DNA from: Clostridiales bacterium
Lineage (GTDB): Bacteria; Bacillota; Clostridia; Christensenellales; Aristaeellaceae
NCBI GenBank assembly: GCA_019420065.1
Contig: JAHZHX010000035.1
Coordinates: 1 to 21,950, forward strand
DNA length: 21,950 bases
Direction of reading: 5' to 3'
Shown here: positions 14,607-21,898 of the stretch, piece after piece
Numbering within the stretch: the stretch's first letter is position 1
Layout of the letters: every line of letters starts with the position of its first letter
Position numbers and translations under genes: made by a program
The notes under the pieces: model-generated
The model's database searches: none
The model's input: only the letters and a program-made list of their open reading frames with translations
What the model was told of the DNA's origin: nothing

Positions 14607-15995
14607 TCAGCTTTCCAGGCCGGCTTTTTTGCGGCAGCGGTGCAGCCAGCCGCCGAAGCGGTAGTAGACGACAAACATGATGGAGGTCAGCGTCCAGCTT
14701 AAAGGATAGCATATCAGCATGAAGCGGATGCTGTCGCCCTGCGCGGGAGCGATGAAACGCACCCACAGCACGCGCAGCAGGCATACGCCGCATAGCGTCA
14801 TTAGCATCGGGATCAGCGAGTCGCCTGCGCCGCGCACCGCGCCGGAAATCACTTCAACGCACACGTAGGTAATGAAGAAGGGCACCAGGAAGCGCTGGAT
14901 CATCAGACCATGTTCAATCACAATTTCTTCATTGGCAAACAGATGGAACAGCGGTCGGCCGAGGAGCAGCAGCAGGCCGCTGAGCGCCAGCGTCGTGGCC
15001 GCGGCCATGGCGATACATACGCGCACGCTCTTGCGCACGCGATCGTATTTTTGCGCGCCAAAGTTCTGTCCCACAAAGGTAGTAATGGATACGCCGAACG
15101 CGCCGATGGTCATCCAGAACAGGCCGTCCATCTTGCTGTATGCCGTATAGGCGGCCATCATATCCGTACCAAAGCCGTTAATGGATGTTTGAATGACCAG
15201 GTTGGAAAGCGAGTACAGCACCGATTGCAGCCCGGCCGGCAGACCGATGCGGACAACGCTGCGGAATAGGTCGAGATGCAGGCGCAGCTTTTTTGCGTGC
15301 AGGCGCAAAGCGCCGGGCGCGCGGCTGAGGGTCAGCAGCACCAGCACGGCGCTGACACACTGGGAAAGGATGGTGGCGGCGGCAGCGCCGGCAACGCCCA
15401 TTTCCAGCCCCAGCACCAGTACCACGTCCAGCACGATGTTGGTCAGGCAGGCGGCGATCAGAAAATACAGCGGCCGGCGCGAGTCGCCCACCGCGCGCAG
15501 GATGCCCGAGCCAATGTTGTAGATCAGCGAAGGGATCATGCCGCAAAAATAAATACGGGTATATACCACGGCCAGATCGATTACATCCTCCGGCGTGTCC
15601 ATCCAGCGCAGGATGGTGGGGGAGAAAACCAGGCCGACGATCATGAGCAGCAAGCCGCCCCACAGGGCCATGGAAATGGCGGTATGCACGGTACGGCTGG
15701 TCTGCTCCTGATTGCGCGCGCCGTAAAACTGGGAAAGGATGACCGTTGCGCCGGAAGACAGACCGACAAAGAACCCAACGATCAGGTTAATCAGCGTACC
15801 CGTGCCGCCGCCAACGGCAGCCAGAGCCTGCTTGCCGACGGCTTTGCCAACGATGATAGCGTCTGCCGTGTTGTAAAGCTGCTGAAAAAAAGTGCCAAGC
15901 AGGATGGGGAAAAAGAAGAACAGTAGCTGTTTCCAGATGATGCCTTCGGTAATGCCGTTTACGCCCGCGGCGGGTTTTGCGTGTTTGCGGAACAT
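14607..15995 (-). CDS. MATE-family multidrug/cation exporter
   Basis: This 462-residue efflux pump of the MATE family is driven by sodium or proton flow. Twelve hydrophobic segments are arranged as two similar halves. The family signature near the first helix is QLLFFFFPILLGTFFQQLYNTADAIIVGKAVG, here described in part as FFQQLYNTADAIIVG. The second half repeats the pattern with QSVLYSLSNLVIQTSING. The start is the ATG at 15995, 11 bases after AAAGGA (16012-16007). An in-frame ATG at 16046 lies inside the promoter and was rejected. The substrate cannot be inferred. It is transcribed divergently from the CDF transporter. Confidence 0.93.
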   Translation of the reverse strand: MFRKHAKPAAGVNGITEGIIWKQLLFFFFPILLGTFFQQLYNTADAIIVGKAVGKQALAAVGGGTGTLINLIVGFFVGLSSGATVILSQFYGARNQEQTSRTVHTAISMALWGGLLLMIVGLVFSPTILRWMDTPEDVIDLAVVYTRIYFCGMIPSLIYNIGSGILRAVGDSRRPLYFLIAACLTNIVLDVVLVLGLEMGVAGAAAATILSQCVSAVLVLLTLSRAPGALRLHAKKLRLHLDLFRSVVRIGLPAGLQSVLYSLSNLVIQTSINGFGTDMMAAYTAYSKMDGLFWMTIGAFGVSITTFVGQNFGAQKYDRVRKSVRVCIAMAAATTLALSGLLLLLGRPLFHLFANEEIVIEHGLMIQRFLVPFFITYVCVEVISGAVRGAGDSLIPMLMTLCGVCLLRVLWVRFIAPAQGDSIRFMLICYPLSWTLTSIMFVVYYRFGGWLHRCRKKAGLES

Positions 15996-16041
15996 GTGCT
16001 GCAATATCCTTTCATGTATGTTATAGGACAGCCTGCCTTCT

Positions 16042-16070
16042 ATCATAGCGCAGCGGGAAGGGTTTGTCCA
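16042..16070 (-). promoter_or_regulatory. Promoter of the MATE gene
   Basis: On the minus strand TGGACA (16070-16065) and TATGAT (16047-16042) are 17 bases apart. Each differs from consensus at one position. Confidence 0.75.
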
Positions 16071-16150
16071 GCAAAAAACAAGAAAAAGTCATACGCCGCG
16101 ACAAGCATTTTTAATATGGGCAGCGCATAGGCTGAAACGGACGTTTTTGC

Positions 16151-16170
16151 CGGTAAGCGTTGCCTTACCG
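16151..16170. promoter_or_regulatory. Palindrome over the CDF promoter (candidate operator)
   Basis: CGGTAAG (16151-16157) and CTTACCG (16164-16170) form a perfect seven-base inverted repeat around CGTTGC. It covers the position of the -35 element of the CDF gene, so it could bind a repressor. It contains TTGCCTTA, which resembles half of the Bacillus MntR box, but the match to a full box is poor. Confidence 0.4.
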
Positions 16171-16189
16171 CGTATATGCGTGATATAAT
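16160..16189 (+). promoter_or_regulatory. Promoter of the CDF-LCP operon
   Basis: A perfect TATAAT (16184-16189) with TGA before it (extended -10) is preceded by a weaker TTGCCT (16160-16165), 18 bases away. The leader to the TTG start is only about 27 bases, which leaves no room for a manganese riboswitch. Confidence 0.7.
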
Positions 16190-16222
16190 ATATACTCATT
16201 TTTACAGAAAGAGGCGAGAACT

Positions 16223-17392
16223 TTGCTATATGATTATTGTGAAAAAAGGATCGTGCGCCGGGTCGGGGACGACGAGCAGGAACGCCGCGCGGCCTGGGGT
16301 ACGCTGGGGGCGCTGACGGGGATCGGCGTTAATCTGGTATTGGCGCTGGTCAAGTTTCTGGTAGGCGTTTTCAGCGGCAGCGTGGCGGCCACTGCGGACG
16401 CCGTGAACAACCTTTCCGATGCGGGCGGCAGCGTAATGTCGCTGCTTTCCGTGCGCATTGCCAAACGTCACGAGACGGACAAAAATCCTTTTGGATTCGG
16501 CCGCATGGAATATATCGGCGCGCTGGGCGTCGGGATATTGATCCTGCTGATGGGCATTGAGCTGCTCAAGTCTGGTGTTTCGGGCATTTTTCATCCTGAG
16601 GCGGTGACCTTTTCCTGGCTGTCTCTGGCGCTGCTGATTGTCAGCGTGCTGGCAAAGGTGTGGCTGTACTTCGCTTATTGCCGCATTGGCAGACCGATCA
16701 ACAACACGGCGCTGCTGGCGGCGGCCAAGGATTCGCTCAGCGACTGCGCGGCGACCGGCGCCGTGATCGTCAGCATGCTGGTGATGCGCTTTACAAGCTG
16801 GAATATTGACGGGTATATCGGCGTGGCGGTATCGCTGCTGGTGCTGCGCGCAGGGTATCAGGTCATCAGCGATACGGTGAACCGCCTGCTGGGCGGCAAG
16901 CCTGATAAGGAGCTGGGCGACCGCATCATCGCCCGGGTGAAAACGTATCAGTATGTGCAGGACATCCATGACTTTGTTATGCACGATTACGGTCCGGGGC
17001 GCTGCATGGCCTCGATCCACGTGGAGGTTCCAGCCAATGGCGATCTGGTGGCCATGCATGAGGAAATTGACCGGATGGAACGCGATATTTTTGACGAGCT
17101 GCATGTGCCGCTGTGCGTGCATATGGATCCTGTTGTGGAGGCGAATGAAAGCGTTCGCCAGGCGGAAAATGCGCTGCGCGACTTCCTGGCGGGCTACCAG
17201 CCGCCCATGAAGCTGCATGATTTCCGCACCGTTCCCGGGGAAAAACAGATCAATCTGGTTTTTGACGTGGATACGCCGCCCTCCTTCCGCGATACGCAGG
17301 CGCTGCGCGGGGAGATCGAGACCTGCGTGCGCGCGCTGGACGAGCGGTATCACTGCGTGATTCATTTTGACAAGGATTATTATCATGTTTAA
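16223..17392 (+). CDS. Cation diffusion facilitator, manganese-type metal site
   Basis: This 389-residue CDF transporter exports divalent metal. It begins at TTG, supported by GAGG at 16211-16214 eight bases before it and by the lack of another in-frame start nearby. Six hydrophobic helices span about residues 25-225. The transport site is N62-x3-D66 in the second helix (DAVNNLSDAG) and D170-x3-D174 in the fifth (AKDSLSDCA). The first His of zinc-type CDFs is absent, which points to manganese or iron rather than zinc. After the usual cytoplasmic domain (about 230-300) there is a second similar alpha-beta domain (about 310-389), making it longer than the 300-residue norm. The LCP gene overlaps its end by eight bases. 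Confidence 0.9.
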   Translation: MLYDYCEKRIVRRVGDDEQERRAAWGTLGALTGIGVNLVLALVKFLVGVFSGSVAATADAVNNLSDAGGSVMSLLSVRIAKRHETDKNPFGFGRMEYIGALGVGILILLMGIELLKSGVSGIFHPEAVTFSWLSLALLIVSVLAKVWLYFAYCRIGRPINNTALLAAAKDSLSDCAATGAVIVSMLVMRFTSWNIDGYIGVAVSLLVLRAGYQVISDTVNRLLGGKPDKELGDRIIARVKTYQYVQDIHDFVMHDYGPGRCMASIHVEVPANGDLVAMHEEIDRMERDIFDELHVPLCVHMDPVVEANESVRQAENALRDFLAGYQPPMKLHDFRTVPGEKQINLVFDVDTPPSFRDTQALRGEIETCVRALDERYHCVIHFDKDYYHV

Positions 17393-18350
17393 AAGGTGCG
17401 TATGTCTGCTGCTGACTTTGCTGCTGCTTCCCCTGGCGTGCGCGGAGGAGGGGCAGCTGACGGATGATGAAATCACCGGCCTGCTTTGGGAGCTTTATCA
17501 GACGGAAAACGGCGATGCGGATTTTATGGTATTACCTGACGATTATGAAACGCCGACGGTGGGTAAGACGGGGATCTACAATCTGCTGCTGATTGGCGTG
17601 GATAATCCAGGCGATGCGATCACCGGCCGCAGCGATACCATGCTGCTGGCGTCTTTTAACGCCCGCACGGCGGAACTGCGCCTGGCCTCTTTTATGCGCG
17701 ATACGTATGCGGCTATTCCCCGCCATGGGCACAACAAGCTCAATGCCGCGTATGCCTATGGCGGCGCGGAGCTTTTGCTGGAAACGCTGGAAAAGAGCTT
17801 CGGCGTGCATATTGACGGCTATGTGGCGGTGAACTACGCCCTGATGGCGGATCTGGTCGAGGGGATTGGCGGCGTGGAGCTGGAAGTAAGTCAGGATGAA
17901 GTCAAAAAATTGAACGGCATTCTGGAGTATTACAATTATCTGCGCGGCTTGCCGGAAAAGGAAGGATTGCTCGAACAGGCCGGGTATCAGCGCTTGAGCG
18001 GCGCGCAGACCATGGCGTATGCGCGCATTCGCAAGCTGGACAGCGATTTTGTGCGGGTACAGCGGCAGCAGCGCGTGATCCTGGCTATTTTCAAGCAGAT
18101 CAGCAGCGCCGAGCTGATGACCCTGACCCGTGTGATTGCGGAGAATATCAGCCGGGTGGATACCAACGTAACGCTGGCGCAGGCCGTTTCGCTGCTGACC
18201 AGCGTACTGAGCGCGGGTGAGGTGGAAACGCGCGCCATGCGCGTGCCGGCGGACGGTGCGTACCGCAGCCAGATGCTCAACGATACCTATTATATCGTGC
18301 CCAAACTGGAACGCTGCCGGACGGAGCTGTATGCGTTTTTGTATGAGTAA
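17385..18350 (+). CDS. LytR-CpsA-Psr (LCP) family cell-wall polymer ligase
   Basis: LCP enzymes attach teichoic acids, capsule or other anionic glycopolymers to peptidoglycan outside the membrane. The 321-residue product starts at an ATG overlapping the CDF stop by eight bases, with AAGGA at 17372-17376. An N-terminal signal segment ends in ACA-EE (about residue 20), suggesting secretion or an uncleaved anchor. The core has LLLIGVDNPGDAITGRSDTM in order, with D73, R82 and D84, then SFMRDTY (R105, D106), NKLNAAYAYGG near 117-127, and a GAQTMAYARIRKLDSDFVRVQRQQ stretch, described in part, with conserved Arg. All catalytic positions look intact. Which polymer it handles is unknown. Confidence 0.92.
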   Translation: MFKRCVCLLLTLLLLPLACAEEGQLTDDEITGLLWELYQTENGDADFMVLPDDYETPTVGKTGIYNLLLIGVDNPGDAITGRSDTMLLASFNARTAELRLASFMRDTYAAIPRHGHNKLNAAYAYGGAELLLETLEKSFGVHIDGYVAVNYALMADLVEGIGGVELEVSQDEVKKLNGILEYYNYLRGLPEKEGLLEQAGYQRLSGAQTMAYARIRKLDSDFVRVQRQQRVILAIFKQISSAELMTLTRVIAENISRVDTNVTLAQAVSLLTSVLSAGEVETRAMRVPADGAYRSQMLNDTYYIVPKLERCRTELYAFLYE

Positions 18351-18393
18351 ATAAAGAAAATAAAAATATTCTGCATAAAAATTCAAAATGCCC

Positions 18394-18422
18394 TTGACAC
18401 AATGACTGAAATGGGGTATGAT
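18394..18422 (+). promoter_or_regulatory. Promoter of the amino acid ABC transporter operon
   Basis: A perfect TTGACA (18394-18399) and TATGAT (18417-18422) are exactly 17 bases apart. A leader of about 50 bases follows, to the ATG at 18481. No terminator is seen between the LCP stop and this promoter. Confidence 0.88.
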
Positions 18423-18480
18423 ACTGACCGTTCCTATACGGGATATTCAAAAATGCTGATTTTTATTCAGGAGGAAACCG

Positions 18481-19215
18481 ATGATGAAAAAGCTTTTTGC
18501 CTGCCTGCTGGCAGTGATGATGACCTTCTCCTGCGCCGCCGCGCTGGCCGATACGCTGGTGCTGGCTACCAGCGCCGATTTCCCGCCGTATGAATTTATC
18601 GATGGCGACAACTATGCCGGCATTGATATTGAGCTGGCGCAGGCGCTTGCGGAAAAGATGGGATATGAAGCGCTGGAAGTCAACGATATGGACTTCAACA
18701 GCGTTATCAGCCAGGTATCGACGGGCAAGGCTGATATCGGCATGGCCGGCCTGAGCGCCACGTCCGAGCGCATGGCCAATATCTATTTCACCGTGTCTTA
18801 CGCTACGGGTATTCAGGTGGTTATCGTTAAGGACGGCTCGCCTATTGCCAGTGTGGATGATCTGGCGGGCGGCAATTACAAGATCGGCGTGCAGATGGGC
18901 ACCACCGGCGATATCTATGTTTCCGATGAGTTTGGCGACAGCGCCGTGCAGTTTTACAGCGGCATTGAGGCGGTGGAAGCGCTCAAAAACGGCAAGGTGG
19001 ATTGCGTGATTATCGACAATGAGCCGGCAAAATCCTTTGTGGCCAACAACGAGGGCCTGAAGATTCTGGAAACGAAGTATGCCGAGGAGTCCTATGCCAT
19101 CTGCATTTCCAAGAACAATGTGGAGCTGCTGGGCAAGGTCAGCGCCGCGCTGCAGGATCTGATGGCCGACGGAACGGTGGATGAGATCGTAAGCAAATAC
19201 ATTCCGGCCGAGTGA
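18481..19215 (+). CDS. Polar amino acid ABC transporter, substrate-binding protein
   Basis: This 244-residue extracellular receptor of the SBP_bac_3 type delivers a polar amino acid to the permease encoded downstream. A signal peptide (MMKKLFACLLAVMMTFSC..ALA) ends near residue 23. The mature part starts with LVLATSADFPPYEF and continues with GIDIELAQALAEKMG, DFNSVISQVSTGKADIGMAG and a second-lobe IGVQMGTTGD, all typical of the glutamine/cystine/arginine receptors. A Cys lies in the signal region, but the preceding residues do not form a good lipobox, so anchoring is uncertain. AGGAGG (18469-18474) serves ATG 18481 or the adjacent ATG 18484. Confidence 0.93.
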   Translation: MMKKLFACLLAVMMTFSCAAALADTLVLATSADFPPYEFIDGDNYAGIDIELAQALAEKMGYEALEVNDMDFNSVISQVSTGKADIGMAGLSATSERMANIYFTVSYATGIQVVIVKDGSPIASVDDLAGGNYKIGVQMGTTGDIYVSDEFGDSAVQFYSGIEAVEALKNGKVDCVIIDNEPAKSFVANNEGLKILETKYAEESYAICISKNNVELLGKVSAALQDLMADGTVDEIVSKYIPAE

Positions 19216-19229
19216 GCGCGGGGGTATTG

Positions 19230-19279
19230 CCGCATAAAAAGGGGAGCGACGTTGCTGCGCCCCCCTTTCGTGCGGTTTT
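19230..19279 (+). terminator. Intra-operon hairpin between binding protein and permease
   Basis: An outer CCGCA (19230-19234)/TGCGG (19271-19275) pair encloses an inner AAAGGGG/CCCCCTTT stem, followed by TTTT (19276-19279). It probably acts as a partial terminator or as a 3' stabiliser, so that the abundant receptor is made in excess over the membrane parts. This arrangement is common in such operons. Confidence 0.7.
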
Positions 19280-19303
19280 GGTGAACAAAAGGAGGCAAAC
19301 GTG

Positions 19304-20086
19304 ATGAATTGGGTGACTGCCGGTATAGGAACGCTCTGGCAGCGGTGGTGGGCGGATATTTCCGGCTGGTATTCTGGGGTGAAGGCGGAATTTATCCAGA
19401 ACTTTATCACCAAAAATCGCTGGAAGCTGCTGTGGAACGGGTTGGGCAATACGCTTTTGATTACGCTGTTTGCCTGCCTGATGGGAATCGCCATCGGCGT
19501 GGTGGTGGCGGTGATCCGTTCCACCTGGGACAAGAATCAGGATGAAATGCGGCGCGGCCTTGGCCGCGGCGTGCTGCGGGCAATGAACGGCATATGCCGC
19601 GTGTATTTGACGGTGATCCGCGGAACGCCCGTTGTGATCCAACTGCTGATTGCCTATTACGTTATTTTTGCCTCAGCGAAAAATGGCGTGCTGGTAGCCA
19701 TATTTGCCTTTGGGCTCAATTCCGGTGCCTACGTGGCGGAGATCGTCCGCGGCGGAATCATGTCCATTGACAACGGGCAGTTTGAAGCGGGGCGCAGCCT
19801 GGGATTCAATTATGTGCAGACGATGGCCTACATTGTGGTGCCGCAGGTGGTCAAAAACGTTCTGCCTTCCTTGGCGAACGAGTTTATTTCCCTGTTGAAA
19901 GAAACCTCGGTCGCGGGCTACGTAACGGTGGCCGATCTGACCTATGCCGGCAACCGCATCCGCGGCGTGACCTTTTCATCCTTCATGCCGTTGATTGCCG
20001 TGGCGGCGATTTATCTGGTATTGGTGATGATCTTTACCAGGCTGGTTGGTATGCTGGAAAGGAGGCTGCGCAATAATGAGCACTGA
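19304..20086 (+). CDS. Polar amino acid ABC transporter, permease
   Basis: A 260-residue inner-membrane permease of the HisM/GlnP type. After an amphipathic N-terminal stretch of about 40 residues, rich in Trp, come five or so transmembrane segments. The segment TVIRGTPVVIQLLIAYY is typical of this family. The cytoplasmic EAA loop, EAGRSLGFNYVQTMAYIVVPQ, which docks the ATPase, is seen at about residues 163-183. AAGGAGG (19289-19295) has better spacing to ATG 19304 than to GTG 19301. Its end overlaps the ATPase start by 11 bases, so the two are translated together. Confidence 0.93.
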   Translation: MNWVTAGIGTLWQRWWADISGWYSGVKAEFIQNFITKNRWKLLWNGLGNTLLITLFACLMGIAIGVVVAVIRSTWDKNQDEMRRGLGRGVLRAMNGICRVYLTVIRGTPVVIQLLIAYYVIFASAKNGVLVAIFAFGLNSGAYVAEIVRGGIMSIDNGQFEAGRSLGFNYVQTMAYIVVPQVVKNVLPSLANEFISLLKETSVAGYVTVADLTYAGNRIRGVTFSSFMPLIAVAAIYLVLVMIFTRLVGMLERRLRNNEH

Positions 20087-20819
20087 TGTGTTGATTGAGG
20101 TCAAAGGTCTGAGCAAGGCTTTTAACGGCGGCAGCTTTGTTGCGCTTAAAAGCGTGGACGCGCAGATTCGCCGCGGCGAGGTAGTTGTGGTCATTGGACC
20201 TTCCGGAAGTGGTAAATCCACCTTTTTGCGCTGCCTGAATTTGCTGGAGCGTCCTACCGCGGGGCAGATTATTTTTGACGGCGTGGATATTGCGGATGCT
20301 TCCGTCAATATCAATCTGCACCGGCAGCGTATGGGCATGGTATTTCAGCACTTTAATCTTTTCCCCAATATGACGGTTTTGCGGAATCTGACGCTGGCGC
20401 CTGTGAAGCTGCTGCACAAATCCAAAGCGGATGCGGAGCGCAAGGCCCGGGAACTGCTGGAGCGCGTCGGTCTGGCTGATCGCGCGCTGGCCTATCCAAG
20501 TCAGCTATCCGGCGGACAGAAGCAGCGCATCGCTATTGTACGTTCGCTGTGCATGGAGCCGGAAGTCATGCTTTTTGACGAGCCGACCAGCGCGCTGGAT
20601 CCCGAAATGGTGGGCGAAGTGCTGGAGGTGATGAAACAGCTGGCGGCAACGGGGATGACGATGGTGGTCGTGACCCATGAGATGGGTTTTGCCCGCGAGG
20701 TGGGCGACCGCGTGCTGTTTATGGACGAAGGGGTTATTATGGAACAGGGAACGCCCGACGCGGTCTTTAACCATACTCAAACCCCGCGCGCGCAGGAGTT
20801 TTTGCGCAAGGTGCTGTGA
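20076..20819 (+). CDS. Polar amino acid ABC transporter, ATPase
   Basis: This 247-residue nucleotide-binding subunit powers the transporter. Complete motifs are Walker A GPSGSGKST (residues 41-49), Q-loop FQHFNLFPNMTV, signature LSGGQKQR, Walker B VMLFDEP with the catalytic Glu, D-loop SALDPE and switch His in VVTHEMGFA. The ATG at 20076 follows GGAGG (20061-20065) and overlaps the permease end. An earlier GTG at 20046 gives a non-conserved N-terminus and lacks a ribosome site. Its stop overlaps the next gene by four bases (GTGA). Confidence 0.95.
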   Translation: MSTDVLIEVKGLSKAFNGGSFVALKSVDAQIRRGEVVVVIGPSGSGKSTFLRCLNLLERPTAGQIIFDGVDIADASVNINLHRQRMGMVFQHFNLFPNMTVLRNLTLAPVKLLHKSKADAERKARELLERVGLADRALAYPSQLSGGQKQRIAIVRSLCMEPEVMLFDEPTSALDPEMVGEVLEVMKQLAATGMTMVVVTHEMGFAREVGDRVLFMDEGVIMEQGTPDAVFNHTQTPRAQEFLRKVL

Positions 20820-21832
20820 AAAATACGGAATCGGTATCAGAAACACGAAATGCTCGGATTGATAATTTGCGGGCATTTTTGATGATCTGCGTTGTGGCGG
20901 GACATCTTCTGGAGATTATATCCTTTCAATACAGCAGAGCACTATATGTTGTGCTGTATTCTTTCCATATGCCGGCATTTGCATATGTTTCCGGATACTG
21001 CTGCAAGCTTGATTCATGTACGCCTAAACGGCTGCTGTGCAGTGTTGTATATCCTTATGTGGTGTTTCAAACGCTGTACCTGCTTTTCGCCAACTATATT
21101 TTGCATGCGCCGACGGCTTGGCAGTATACGACCCCCTATTGGCTTTTATGGTATTTGCTGTCTCTGCTGCTGTGGACGGGGATGCTGGCGCTGGTCCAGA
21201 ATATCAGATATAGAATACTGGTGTTTGCCGGAGCGCTTGCGCTATCCCTTGCGGCAGGATATGATAAAACCATCGGCTATTATGCTTCGCTCTCCCGCAC
21301 GTTTACGCTGTTCCCGTTTTTTCTGGGCGGTCATTATGTTAAATTGATGCCGAAAAAGTATAAAGTTTTGCCGCCGGCCAGTCGGATCGCCGCCGCGTCA
21401 GTGGGAGCTGTGCTTTTGTATCTGCTGGTACATAGCAGCGATCGGATAACAAATTTCATGCTTTATCATTCGTATGCCTATACGGAAGAGTTTACCGTTG
21501 TTCATCGCGCCGCTATGCTTGGAATTGCTTGGAGCTGGATTGCCGTTTTGCTGATCCTTGCGCCGCGGCGCCGCCTCCCATGGCTTACCTATTGCGGGCG
21601 AAATACAATGACAGTGTTTTTATTTCATGGCTTTATCGTGCGTTTTCTCTCGCAACGGATAAGGACGCAGAACAATGCGTTTTTGATTTTTCTTGCCTTG
21701 CTGCTGTCTATTCCAGTGCTGCTTTCTGCTCCTGTTTTTGTCAAATTGACGCAACCTTTAAGACAGCTGCGCTTTTCTCGGAAAAAGAGGCAGGCCTTTC
21801 AACAGAATTTTGATAAAAACATGAATTGCTGA
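20816..21832 (+). CDS. Acyltransferase-3 family membrane protein (O-acetyltransferase-like)
   Basis: This 338-residue integral membrane protein of the acyltransferase 3 family has about ten hydrophobic segments. The opening ARIDNLRAFLMICVVAGHLLE carries the conserved Arg and His (R19, H30), and YSFHMPAFAYVSGY follows. These match the fucose 4-O-acetylase-like branch, which acetylates surface or secreted sugars. The GTG start at 20816 overlaps the ATPase stop in GTGA, and AAGG (20808-20811) is a weak ribosome site, so expression probably relies on coupling. By eye, the codons (ATA, TTT, TAT) and base composition are AT-richer than in the preceding genes, which may mean separate acquisition. 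A link to amino acid uptake is not obvious. Confidence 0.85.
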   Translation: MKNTESVSETRNARIDNLRAFLMICVVAGHLLEIISFQYSRALYVVLYSFHMPAFAYVSGYCCKLDSCTPKRLLCSVVYPYVVFQTLYLLFANYILHAPTAWQYTTPYWLLWYLLSLLLWTGMLALVQNIRYRILVFAGALALSLAAGYDKTIGYYASLSRTFTLFPFFLGGHYVKLMPKKYKVLPPASRIAAASVGAVLLYLLVHSSDRITNFMLYHSYAYTEEFTVVHRAAMLGIAWSWIAVLLILAPRRRLPWLTYCGRNTMTVFLFHGFIVRFLSQRIRTQNNAFLIFLALLLSIPVLLSAPVFVKLTQPLRQLRFSRKKRQAFQQNFDKNMNC

Positions 21833-21857
21833 GCTGCAATAAAGATATAAATGAAGG

Positions 21858-21886
21858 TTGACAGAATCACATATATATGTTATAAT
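21858..21886 (+). promoter_or_regulatory. Perfect-consensus promoter of tRNA-Trp
   Basis: TTGACA (21858-21863) and TATAAT (21881-21886) are separated by 17 bases, with a TGT extended -10. It matches the sigma-A consensus exactly, as is usual for stable RNA genes. Confidence 0.93.
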
Positions 21887-21898
21887 CATTTCTGTTGT

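Noticed and set aside
16190..16222. Manganese (yybP-ykoY) riboswitch before the CDF gene
   Set aside because: The leader between the promoter and the TTG start is only about 27 bases, too short for any known riboswitch.
18415..18423. Short palindrome GTATGATAC within the -10 of the ABC transporter promoter
   Set aside because: It is nine bases around the -10 and is explained by the TATGAT hexamer itself; there are no flanking repeats to suggest an operator.
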